Of a DNA stretch of 9,579 nucleotides, positions 1 to 6,082 are shown in pieces. The DNA comes from Lutibacter sp. GTDB taxonomy: Bacteria; Bacteroidota; Bacteroidia; Flavobacteriales; Flavobacteriaceae. A model generated the notes under the pieces. It saw nothing but the letters and a program-made list of their open reading frames with translations, did not search any database and had not been told where the DNA came from. Numbering within the stretch: the first letter of the stretch is position 1; each line of letters begins with the position of its first letter. The stretch covers positions 6,544 through 16,122 of the forward strand of contig DPCK01000106.1 in NCBI GenBank assembly GCA_003516285.1, in the 5' to 3' direction. The position numbers and the translations under genes were made by a program.

Positions 1-81
1 AAAAACCGGATATTTTTCCATTTGAGAAAATACTGAAATGGTTGAAAAAAGTAGCAGAAAACTTAAAAATAACTTGTTCAT
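1..81 (-). CDS. N-terminus of a secreted protein, possibly TonB-related (cut by window edge)
   Basis: The reverse strand from 81 down to 1 reads as 27 uninterrupted codons starting at ATG. It begins MNKLFLSFLLLFSTISVFSQ and continues MEKYPVF. The first 20 residues form a clean Sec signal peptide: Lys3, a hydrophobic core at about residues 4-18, and a V-F-S/Q signal peptidase I-like site before Gln20. Signal peptides ending in FSQ are very common in Flavobacteriia. The mature start EKYPVF resembles the segment that precedes a conserved Gly-Cys in flavobacterial TonB-like C-terminal domains; the TonB-family protein elsewhere in this window has VPIYPGC. That link is an inference from six residues. 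The start lies 9 bases after the stop of the acetyltransferase gene, so co-transcription is likely. The rest of the gene is outside the window, so its function cannot be stated. Confidence 0.72.
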   Translation of the reverse strand, partial: MNKLFLSFLLLFSTISVFSQMEKYPVF

Positions 82-90
82 TGTAGATTA

Positions 91-669
91 TTACGATATT
101 TTTAGCACTTTATTGTCTTTTAATTGATACTTATCGCCACTTTCAACACAGGTTGCGAATCCGTTTTCATCAAAGTTTAAACGATGGCCATATTCGCTGA
201 TCCAGCCAATTTGTTTTGAAGGATTTCCAACAACCAAAGCATAAGGCAAAACAGGCTTGGTGACAACTGCTCCGGCACCAATTAAGGCATATTCGCCTAT
301 TTCGTTACCGCAAATAATGGTGGCATTTGCGCCAATGCTCGCTCCTTTTTTAACCAAAGTTTCCTGATATTCATCTTTGCGAATAATGGCACTTCTGGGA
401 TTTATAACATTGGTAAACACCATACTAGGGCCTAAAAAAACATCATCTTCACAAATAACGCCCGAATAAATGGAAACATTGTTTTGCACTTTTACGTTTT
501 TGCCTAAAACCACTCGCGGTGAAACCACCACATTCTGGCCAATATTGCAATTTTCGCCAATTTTTGAATTGGACATAATATGGCTGAAATGCCATATTTT
601 AGTTCCTTTTCCTATACTACAACCTTCATCTATAACGGATGTTTCGTGAGCGAAATAGTGGTTATCCAT
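91..669 (-). CDS. Left-handed beta-helix N-acetyltransferase, WbpD/WlbB-like (nucleotide-sugar 3-amino acetylation)
   Basis: The 192-residue protein is a hexapeptide-repeat (LbH) acyltransferase with repeated [LIV]-G-x-x-[CAN]-x-[IV] turns from about residue 12 to 137, such as IGENCNIGQNVVV and IGANATIICGNEIGEYALIG. The signature resembles WbpD/WlbB enzymes, which acetylate the 3-amino group of UDP-2-acetamido-3-amino-glucuronate using acetyl-CoA: VQNNVSIYSGV (61-71), GPSMVFTNVINPRSA (80-94, with Asn87 at the position of the family's active-site Asn) and YALVVGNPSKQIGW (143-156). A short tail with C174 and the pattern C-x-E-S-G-D-K-Y (174-181) also fits that family. It would act in the cytoplasm, in surface-polysaccharide precursor synthesis. 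No dehydrogenase, aminotransferase or glycosyltransferase partner is in the window, so the exact sugar is uncertain. It lies 70 bases after the short ALDH gene and 9 bases before a secreted-protein gene. Confidence 0.85.
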   Translation of the reverse strand: MDNHYFAHETSVIDEGCSIGKGTKIWHFSHIMSNSKIGENCNIGQNVVVSPRVVLGKNVKVQNNVSIYSGVICEDDVFLGPSMVFTNVINPRSAIIRKDEYQETLVKKGASIGANATIICGNEIGEYALIGAGAVVTKPVLPYALVVGNPSKQIGWISEYGHRLNFDENGFATCVESGDKYQLKDNKVLKIS

Positions 670-739
670 TAAATAATAATTATTTTTTAATTTTTTAAAG
701 CCTTTTATTTTATACTAAAGCGAGCCAAATATTTATATT

Positions 740-1600
740 TTAAATCTCAGTTGGATGCCAAGTTGTTTTAACTTCTTGTGTTTTCTCAATAAAATACGGC
801 GATTCACAAGAGTCGCTTGCCCAATCATTTTTTTTGTAAAAAGTGGTCCTTTTAACGTTATTGCTTGCCAATTCGCTAATGGATAATATTAACTGCTCGT
901 CGGTACCGCAATATATGATTGAATTTATATCCATATGAGACGCAAATTGATTCACCAATTCCTCTTTTTTCCCTGTTAAAATATTTACGACACCGCCTGG
1001 TACATCGGAAGAATTTAATACTTCAGCAAAAGAAATGGCCGACAATGGTTTCGATTCAGAAGCCAGAACAATTACCGTATTTCCGCCAACAATTGCTGGA
1101 GCTATTACAGAAATCAACCCCAATAAAGATTGTTTTTCGGGGGCAATCACGGCAACAACGCCAACAGGCTCGAGTACCGAAAAATTAAAATGAGCGCTTG
1201 AAACCGGATTTATGCAACTAAAAAACTGTTGGTATTTGTCGCTCCAGCCTGCAAAATACACCAACCGGTCAATGGCAAGAAGCACTTCAGTTTTTGCATT
1301 TTCGGCGGTTTCACCCTGGGCAATTAATTCGGCAATAAATTGTTCTTTTCTTCCCTCTAGCATTTCTGCAATGCGATATAAAATTTGGCCTTTATTGAGC
1401 GCGGATGAATTTGCCCAAGAACTTTGCGCATTTCTGGCAATAACAACCGCGTTCCTAAAATCTTTTCGGGAGGCCAAACACATATTGGCAATTAAATTTC
1501 CTTTGGAGTTGTTAATTGCATAAAATCTTCCCGACTCAGATCTGGGGAATTTGCCGCCTATATATAATTTATACGTTTTTTGTATAGCTAATCTACTCAT
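740..1600 (-). CDS. Catalytically dead, short aldehyde dehydrogenase homologue (ALDH16 C-terminal-domain-like)
   Basis: The 286-residue protein aligns with the N-terminal coenzyme-binding half of aldehyde dehydrogenases. It begins with KTYKLYIGGKFPRSESGR (8-25) and contains RLVYFAGWSDKY (112-123), EPVGVVAVIAP (144-154) and PGGVVNILTG (201-210). It then stops without the catalytic domain. Key positions are altered: PWN becomes PEK (Lys156 where Asn should be), the cofactor-binding KPAE becomes LASE, and FTGS becomes YCGT (230-233). The catalytic Glu and Cys regions are absent. Known ALDH16 proteins have a full ALDH domain fused to just such a truncated second domain of about 290 residues, and the ending VKTTWHPTEI resembles their C-terminal strand. 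The start lies 18 bases after the stop of the complete ALDH gene. A stable subunit of a heteromeric ALDH16 is more likely than a decaying gene, because the frame is intact and the conserved segments are clean. Confidence 0.82.
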   Translation of the reverse strand: MSRLAIQKTYKLYIGGKFPRSESGRFYAINNSKGNLIANMCLASRKDFRNAVVIARNAQSSWANSSALNKGQILYRIAEMLEGRKEQFIAELIAQGETAENAKTEVLLAIDRLVYFAGWSDKYQQFFSCINPVSSAHFNFSVLEPVGVVAVIAPEKQSLLGLISVIAPAIVGGNTVIVLASESKPLSAISFAEVLNSSDVPGGVVNILTGKKEELVNQFASHMDINSIIYCGTDEQLILSISELASNNVKRTTFYKKNDWASDSCESPYFIEKTQEVKTTWHPTEI

Positions 1601-1618
1601 AATCTTCCTAAAAAATAA

Positions 1619-3085
1619 TTAATCAAATTTTACATAAGGTTTTAAACCGTGTAAACCGCCTTCTCTGCCAAATCCACTTTCTTTGGTGCCTCCAAAAGGG
1701 GAAGTTGCGTCAAATTTATTAAATGTATTTGCCCAAACGACACCGGCCTTTAATTTTTGGGTTAAATGGAATATTTTAGCTCCGTTTTGGGTCCAAACGC
1801 CTGCCGATAATCCATAAGGCGTGTTGTTGGCTTTTTCAATCACCTCATCAATGGTCCTAAATGTTTGAATGGCCAATACCGGCCCAAATATTTCTTCCTG
1901 CACAATGCGATGTGATTGAGAAACGTTTAAAAACAAGGTTGGCGCACACCAATTTCCTTTGATGGGCAATTTACAGTCTGCTTGGTAAATTTCGCCGCCT
2001 TCATTTAATCCGATTTTTATATAATTTTCTATGGTTTGTAACTGTTTTTTTGAATTTATAGCGCCAATATCAGTATTTTTATCCAGCGGATTTCCCACAA
2101 TTAAAGTTTCCATTCTGTTTTTTAGCTTGTCTATTACCAATTTTGCAACGGATTCCTGGACAAATAAACGTGATCCTGCACAACAAACGTGACCTTGGTT
2201 AAAAAATATGGCATTAATGATTCCTTCTACTGCCTGATCTATTGCGGCATCATCAAAAATAATGTTGGCGCCTTTTCCGCCCAATTCCAAAGTTAATTTT
2301 TTGTGGGTGCCCGCAATCGCTTTCTGAATGTATTTGCCAACATTTGTAGAACCTGTAAAAGCAATCTTATCGATATTTGGGTGATTTACAATGGCGGCTC
2401 CGGTTTCCCCGGCCCCTGTAACAATATTCACCACGCCTTTTGGCAAGCCGCTTTCCTGAATAATTTCGGCAAGTTTTAAGGCGGTTAAAGGTGTTGTTTC
2501 AGCGGGTTTTAACACAATGGTGTTTCCTGTTGCCAACGCTGGCGCAAGTTTCCAGGCAGCCATTAAAAGCGGAAAGTTCCAAGGAATAATTTGTCCAACC
2601 ACGCCAATTGGTTTGGGTGATCTGTTGGGAAAGGCATAAGTTAATTTATCGGCCCAGCCGGCATAATAAAAAAAGTGATTGGCGGCCAAAGGAATGTCAA
2701 GATCTCTTGATTCCCTGATTGGTTTCCCGCCGTCCAAACTCTCAATCACCGCAAATTCACGCGCGCGTTCCTGAATAAGTCTTGCAATTCTGAAGATATA
2801 TTTTCCGCGTTCTTTTCCCGATAATTTAGACCAGCCAACAAATGCTTTTTTTGCTGCTTCAACAGCCTTGTCTATATCTTCGGAAGTTGCTTCTGCAACG
2901 CTTGCAATTTTTTCGTTGGTTGATGGATCAATAGTATCAAAATATTGGCCTTTTACGGGTTTTGTGAATTTACCATCAATATACAAATCATATTTATTTT
3001 TAAGTTGGATATGATTGGTGCTTTCTGGAGCTTCATCATAAGCCCAAGAAGCTTTAAACATCTTATTTTCTGATTTTTTTTGCAT
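1619..3085 (-). CDS. Aldehyde dehydrogenase, complete catalytic subunit (ALDH16 N-terminal-domain-like)
   Basis: At 488 residues this is a full-length NAD(P)-dependent aldehyde dehydrogenase, which oxidises an aldehyde to a carboxylic acid in the cytoplasm. Visible functional residues are Asn170 in IIPWNFPL, Lys193 in VLKPAE (coenzyme binding), the FTGSTNVG loop (243-250), general-base Glu267 in LELGGKGAN, nucleophile Cys301 in FNQGHVCCAGSR, and Glu398 in QEEIFGPV. SPFGGTKESGFGREGG (462-477) is the usual C-terminal signature. It follows deoC with only 2 bases between stop and start and precedes the short ALDH homologue by 18 bases, so the three are almost certainly one transcript. The neighbouring DeoC releases acetaldehyde, which makes acetaldehyde a plausible but unproven substrate. 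The N-terminus ahead of DLYIDGKF (33-40) is long; Met9 is an alternative start. Confidence 0.93.
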   Translation of the reverse strand: MQKKSENKMFKASWAYDEAPESTNHIQLKNKYDLYIDGKFTKPVKGQYFDTIDPSTNEKIASVAEATSEDIDKAVEAAKKAFVGWSKLSGKERGKYIFRIARLIQERAREFAVIESLDGGKPIRESRDLDIPLAANHFFYYAGWADKLTYAFPNRSPKPIGVVGQIIPWNFPLLMAAWKLAPALATGNTIVLKPAETTPLTALKLAEIIQESGLPKGVVNIVTGAGETGAAIVNHPNIDKIAFTGSTNVGKYIQKAIAGTHKKLTLELGGKGANIIFDDAAIDQAVEGIINAIFFNQGHVCCAGSRLFVQESVAKLVIDKLKNRMETLIVGNPLDKNTDIGAINSKKQLQTIENYIKIGLNEGGEIYQADCKLPIKGNWCAPTLFLNVSQSHRIVQEEIFGPVLAIQTFRTIDEVIEKANNTPYGLSAGVWTQNGAKIFHLTQKLKAGVVWANTFNKFDATSPFGGTKESGFGREGGLHGLKPYVKFD

Positions 3086-3087
3086 AA

Positions 3088-3984
3088 TTAATCTTTTGAA
3101 AAATAATTACTGGATTGATAAATACCTGTTTCCGCTTTAACCAATTGCATTAAAATGTCGTTGACTAAACTGCTTGCCCCAAATCGGAAATAATTTTTGT
3201 TCATCCATTTTTCCCCTAAAACTTCATTGAGCATCACCAAATATTGCAATGCAATTTTAGAAGTTGAAATTCCGCCTGCAGGTTTCATCCCAATCATTTT
3301 TCCGGTTTTAATATAATAATCTTTTATGGCATCCAACATAACATAAGTGACTTGCATAGTGGCCGCTGGCTGAATTTTTCCTGTAGAAGTTTTAATAAAA
3401 TCGGCTCCTGCGTAAATAGCCAATTCACTGGCTTTTCTCACATTATCTAACGTATCTAGTTCACCGGTTTCCAAAATAACTTTTAAATGGGCTTGTCCGC
3501 AAACTTTTTTTACGGCAACAATTTCATCAAAAACATATTGATAATTGCCTGCAAGAAATTGACCTCTGGAAATAACCATATCAATTTCATTTGCTCCCTG
3601 ATCCACAGCAAATTTTGTGTCGAGCAATTTTACTTCTAAACTAGATTGTCCGCTTGGAAATGCCGTTGCCACAGACGCAACTTGAATACCGCTGTCTTTT
3701 AAAGCTTTTACTGCATTGGCAACCTGTGCCGGATATACGCAAACTGCGGCAACAGTGGGGATATTTTTTAGCGTGTCGTGGGGATGCATTGCCTTATAGC
3801 AAATTTGCTGCACTTTTCCTGTTGTGTCTTTCCCTTCCAAAGTGGTTAAGTCAACCATACTTAAAGCAAGCCTCAGTCCTTCAAGTTTTGAGTTCGATTT
3901 GATGCTTCGAGAGCAAAAACGTGCGATGCGTTCATTTACCCCAGCGGTATCATAAACCGGTAAATTATCTAAATTCGGAATCAT
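3088..3984 (-). CDS. deoC: Deoxyribose-phosphate aldolase (DERA)
   Basis: The enzyme cleaves 2-deoxy-D-ribose 5-phosphate into acetaldehyde and glyceraldehyde 3-phosphate, the last step of deoxynucleoside breakdown. The class I aldolase residues are visible: Schiff-base Lys198 in FIKTSTGK (197-203), the second active-site lysine Lys234 in GMKPAGGIS (232-240), Asp135 in NEIDMVIS, and the family segments VDLTTLEG (44-51) and KVILETGEL (168-176). At 298 residues it is longer than the E. coli enzyme, with an N-terminal extension of about 35-40 residues as in the long (eukaryote-like) DERA branch. It is the first gene of the leftward deoC-ALDH-short ALDH cluster, with a 378-base gene-free region upstream. 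The gene order suggests that the aldehyde formed here is passed to the adjacent dehydrogenase pair; that is inference. Confidence 0.95.
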   Translation of the reverse strand: MIPNLDNLPVYDTAGVNERIARFCSRSIKSNSKLEGLRLALSMVDLTTLEGKDTTGKVQQICYKAMHPHDTLKNIPTVAAVCVYPAQVANAVKALKDSGIQVASVATAFPSGQSSLEVKLLDTKFAVDQGANEIDMVISRGQFLAGNYQYVFDEIVAVKKVCGQAHLKVILETGELDTLDNVRKASELAIYAGADFIKTSTGKIQPAATMQVTYVMLDAIKDYYIKTGKMIGMKPAGGISTSKIALQYLVMLNEVLGEKWMNKNYFRFGASSLVNDILMQLVKAETGIYQSSNYFSKD

Positions 3985-4050
3985 TTATTTCTTTATTTTC
4001 TAAATTTCAAATTAAATATTTGCGCTTAAAATAAGTTCTTATCTGTTTTT

Positions 4051-4066
4051 CAAATGTACAAAAATA
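4051..4066 (-). promoter_or_regulatory. Tandem -7-like boxes, candidate promoter of the deoC operon
   Basis: On the reverse strand two perfect matches to the Bacteroidota -7 consensus TAnnTTTG lie back to back: TATTTTTG (4066-4059) and TACATTTG (4058-4051). I see no clear TTG or TTTG -33 box at the usual distance. Transcription from here would give a leader of roughly 70 bases before the deoC ATG. In AT-rich DNA such boxes also arise by chance. Confidence 0.4.
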
Positions 4067-4321
4067 AGGTTAATAACCGATAAAGCGACCCTCCTCATAA
4101 TAAGTTGAATTATGGTTTTAAAATTTCAATGCCAAAAGATGTCAATAAATCATAATTAAAAATTGCAGCCTTTGTGAAATTGGCTATTTTCTATACCAAT
4201 ACGTTTTGATTTCGAAGAGAATTTTAGTCGTTCAAAATTGAATAATTGACAGAAAAAATTAAAAATGGATAATTGAATGGCAATAAACCAATTAACTTCA
4301 TAACCCAGATTATTACTCACA

Positions 4322-4347
4322 AAAAATCCCGCTTTTGCGGGATTTTT
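4322..4347 (-). terminator. Intrinsic terminator after the TonB-family gene
   Basis: AAAAATCCCGC, loop TTTT, GCGGGATTTTT: a perfect 11-bp inverted repeat with a 4-base loop and a GC-rich inner stem flanked by A and T runs. It begins about 15 bases past the TonB-family stop codon. The symmetry means it could also stop transcription from the other direction. Confidence 0.9.
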
Positions 4348-4362
4348 AATATCTAGATATAT

Positions 4363-5094
4363 TTATTCAACCTTAAAAACAATTGGCAATCCATATTTTA
4401 CGCCAACTGGTCGGCCACGTTGCATTCCCGGTGTCATTTTTGGCAGCAAATTAATCACTCTTATCGCTTCTTCCTGCAATTTTTTATGAGGTGCTCTTGC
4501 ATTGATATCGGTAATATAACCATTTTTATCGATTTTAAAAACCACGAAAATTTTTTGGATACTTCCCGGTGTCAATCCCAATTCGGAAGCCAATTCAACA
4601 TTGAATTTTTCCGCAACAAACTTCGTAATTTGGTCAGAAAAACAAGCCCTAAGTTCACTGTTGTTTCCTTTGCATCCCGGATAAATAGGCACATTTTCAA
4701 TCACTACAAACGCAACATCCTCCACCACTTCTTCTTCTTCTTTAACTGTAACCATTTCTTTCGGCGCTGTAACTTTAACCGCGTCAAGTTGACTTGTTTC
4801 GGTAGATTCAATCACTGTTTCTTTAATATCAACATCATCTTCCACCTTTAATATTTTTTCAGGAAGTGCCACTTTGGTTTCAGGCTGTACCTCAACCTCT
4901 ATCGGCTTCACTTCAATCAATTTTTCATTGTCTTGAATATTTATTAGCGTTCCGCTTATTTCTTTGACGTCTCTAGGATAAGATTTCATAGTGATAAATT
5001 CATATACGAGGAATAGCGAAAGCACCAAACTAAGTTGAATAAAAATTTTGGTGTAATTTTCCAGTATTGCGTTGGGATATTTTTTGACTTGCAT
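4363..5094 (-). CDS. TonB-family energy transducer
   Basis: TonB proteins link the inner-membrane proton motive force (through ExbB/ExbD) to outer-membrane receptors. This 243-residue protein has the expected plan. It has a short cytoplasmic start and one membrane anchor at about 17-36 (IFIQLSLVLSLFLVYEFI). A charged periplasmic linker at about 40-130 is rich in Glu, Val and Lys, including KEEEEVVEDV. A C-terminal TonB domain at about 135-243 carries VFKIDKNGYITDINARAPHKKLQEEAIRVI and ends PVGVKYGLPIVFKVE. VPIYPGCKGN and a second Cys at 151 match the flavobacterial subtype. The linker has few prolines, unlike E. coli TonB. No exbB, exbD or receptor gene is nearby, so which receptor it serves is unknown. 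A 220-base divergent region separates it from tatD, and a strong terminator follows. Confidence 0.88.
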   Translation of the reverse strand: MQVKKYPNAILENYTKIFIQLSLVLSLFLVYEFITMKSYPRDVKEISGTLINIQDNEKLIEVKPIEVEVQPETKVALPEKILKVEDDVDIKETVIESTETSQLDAVKVTAPKEMVTVKEEEEVVEDVAFVVIENVPIYPGCKGNNSELRACFSDQITKFVAEKFNVELASELGLTPGSIQKIFVVFKIDKNGYITDINARAPHKKLQEEAIRVINLLPKMTPGMQRGRPVGVKYGLPIVFKVE

Positions 5095-5122
5095 AAGAAA
5101 CTTGTTAAACGTGAAACAAGAA

Positions 5123-5152
5123 CAATTCTAAAAAACTGTTTTAACAGTGCAA
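5123..5152 (-). promoter_or_regulatory. Candidate proximal promoter of the TonB-family gene with an internal dyad
   Basis: On the reverse strand a TTG (5152-5150) is followed, 19 bases later, by TAGAATTG (5130-5123), one mismatch from the -7 consensus TAnnTTTG. It would give a leader of about 25 bases. The spacer holds the inverted repeat ACTGTT-TT-AACAGT (5135-5148), a possible repressor site. A second, more distal candidate is listed separately. Confidence 0.35.
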
Positions 5153-5202
5153 TTTGTAATGCAAGAATTAAACTACAAGAAATCTTTATGAAGCAATATC
5201 TT

Positions 5203-5232
5203 GCAAGGTATTTATCACATTAAAGTTACAAA
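5203..5232 (-). promoter_or_regulatory. Candidate distal promoter of the TonB-family gene
   Basis: On the reverse strand TTTG (5232-5229), an 18-base spacer and TACCTTGC (5210-5203) resemble the Bacteroidota -33/-7 pair, although the last four bases of the -7 box are TTGC rather than TTTG. Use of this site would leave a leader of roughly 100 bases. Confidence 0.3.
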
Positions 5233-5282
5233 AAATTTAACTTAGTTACAACGTTTTGCCATTAAAAAAACAGTCACAAAAG

Positions 5283-5310
5283 TTGCAGTTGAAAACTTTG
5301 TTTACTTTTG
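5283..5310 (+). promoter_or_regulatory. Promoter of tatD, probably giving a leaderless message
   Basis: TTG (5283-5285), a 17-base spacer and a perfect -7 box TACTTTTG (5303-5310) match the Bacteroidota consensus TTTG-N(17-23)-TAnnTTTG. Only four bases (CAAT) separate the box from the tatD ATG at 5315, so transcription should begin at or within a base or two of the start codon. Confidence 0.65.
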
Positions 5311-5314
5311 CAAT

Positions 5315-6082
5315 ATGATAATTACCGACACACATACGCATTTGTACAGTGAACAATTTGATGCCGACAGAAATGAGATGATTCAGCGCGCCAAAGATGC
5401 CGGCGTTGCACGTTTTTTTGTTCCCGCCATTGATTCAACCTATTTAAATGCCATGTTGGATTTGGAGCAATCTTTTCCTGAAAATATTTTTTTAATGATG
5501 GGTTTGCATCCTACCCATGTGAAAGAAAATTTTGAAGAAGAATTGGCTTTTGTAAAACATTGGCTGGACAAGCGAAAATTTTATGCGGTTGGCGAAATTG
5601 GGATCGATTTATTTTGGGACAAATCTTTGCTGAAACAGCAACAAATTGCTTTTAAAACCCAAATTTTATGGGCAAAAGAAAAAAAATTGCCCATCGTAAT
5701 CCATTGCAGGGATGCTTTTGATGAAATTTTTGAGGTTTTGGAAGAAGTGAAAGACGACCGACTTTTTGGTATTTTTCATTGTTTTACGGGAAATTTGGCA
5801 CAGGCGAAAAAAGCCATTTCTTACAATATGAAATTGGGAATTGGCGGCGTGGTTACTTTTAAAAACGGAAAAATTGACCAGTTTCTTGATGAAATTCCTT
5901 TGGAACATATTGTTCTGGAGACTGATTCTCCTTATTTGGCGCCAACACCTTTTCGCGGAAAAAGAAATGAAAGCAGTTATATTACACAAGTGTTGAATAG
6001 ATTGTCTGAAATTTATAAATTAACTCCGCAAGAAATTGCTGAAATAACCACTCAAAACTCAAAAAACGTTTTTGGAATCTAA
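5315..6082 (+). CDS. tatD: TatD-family metal-dependent hydrolase (putative DNase)
   Basis: The 255-residue protein is a typical TatD-type amidohydrolase-fold enzyme. Characterised family members are divalent-metal DNases, and the in vivo role is usually in DNA repair or turnover. The metal ligands are visible in order: His7 and His9 in DTHTHL, Glu94 in VGEIGID, His130 in VIHCRDA, His155 in FHCFTG, and Asp204 in LETDSPYLAP. GLHPTHV (63-69) is another family signature. The start is fixed because the first metal ligands lie within nine residues of the ATG. That matters because the promoter -7 box ends only four bases before it. The gene is followed, with an apparent 11-base overlap, by a methylguanine-DNA methyltransferase gene, which fits a DNA-repair pairing. 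TatD paralogues (YcfH, YjjV) are hard to tell apart, so the symbol is at family level. Confidence 0.92.
   Translation: MIITDTHTHLYSEQFDADRNEMIQRAKDAGVARFFVPAIDSTYLNAMLDLEQSFPENIFLMMGLHPTHVKENFEEELAFVKHWLDKRKFYAVGEIGIDLFWDKSLLKQQQIAFKTQILWAKEKKLPIVIHCRDAFDEIFEVLEEVKDDRLFGIFHCFTGNLAQAKKAISYNMKLGIGGVVTFKNGKIDQFLDEIPLEHIVLETDSPYLAPTPFRGKRNESSYITQVLNRLSEIYKLTPQEIAEITTQNSKNVFGI

Larger units (their letters stand above)
3985..4362. other. 378-base gene-free region between deoC and the TonB-family gene
   Basis: This stretch is AT-rich and holds no convincing gene. Its deoC-proximal part (4051-4066) carries two overlapping reverse-strand -7-like boxes, and its far end (4322-4347) carries the terminator of the TonB-family gene. 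The middle, about 4080-4320, shows only short open stretches on either strand. The longest that I followed is a reverse-strand GTG frame of 54 codons (about 4320 to 4156) with no recognisable motif. I see no RNA fold, repeat array or insertion-sequence end there. Confidence 0.6.

Noticed and set aside
3..86. A plus-strand open frame of 27 codons ending at TAG (84-86), which could be the tail of a rightward gene.
   Set aside because: The opposite strand over the same bases gives an ATG start with a clean signal peptide and sits 9 bases after the preceding leftward gene. That reading is far more specific.
671..685. AAATAAT-A-ATTATTT palindrome between the short ALDH and acetyltransferase genes, considered as a terminator.
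   Set aside because: It is entirely A and T with a one-base loop, so it would not form a stable hairpin. I treat the gap as intra-operon or undecided.
4156..4320. A reverse-strand GTG frame of 54 codons in the gene-free region.
   Set aside because: It has no ribosome-site context, no motif and an unremarkable length for AT-rich DNA. It also starts right at the base of the TonB-family gene terminator.
4420..4851. Plus-strand open frame of 143 codons opposite the TonB-family gene.
   Set aside because: Its composition (many Phe, Asn, His, Arg) is what the complement of a coding frame gives, and the TonB domain on the other strand is unmistakable.
5035..5223. Plus-strand frame of 62 codons crossing the start of the TonB-family gene and the divergent region.
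   Set aside because: It has no motif and no promoter, and it overlaps the N-terminus and promoter of a better supported gene.
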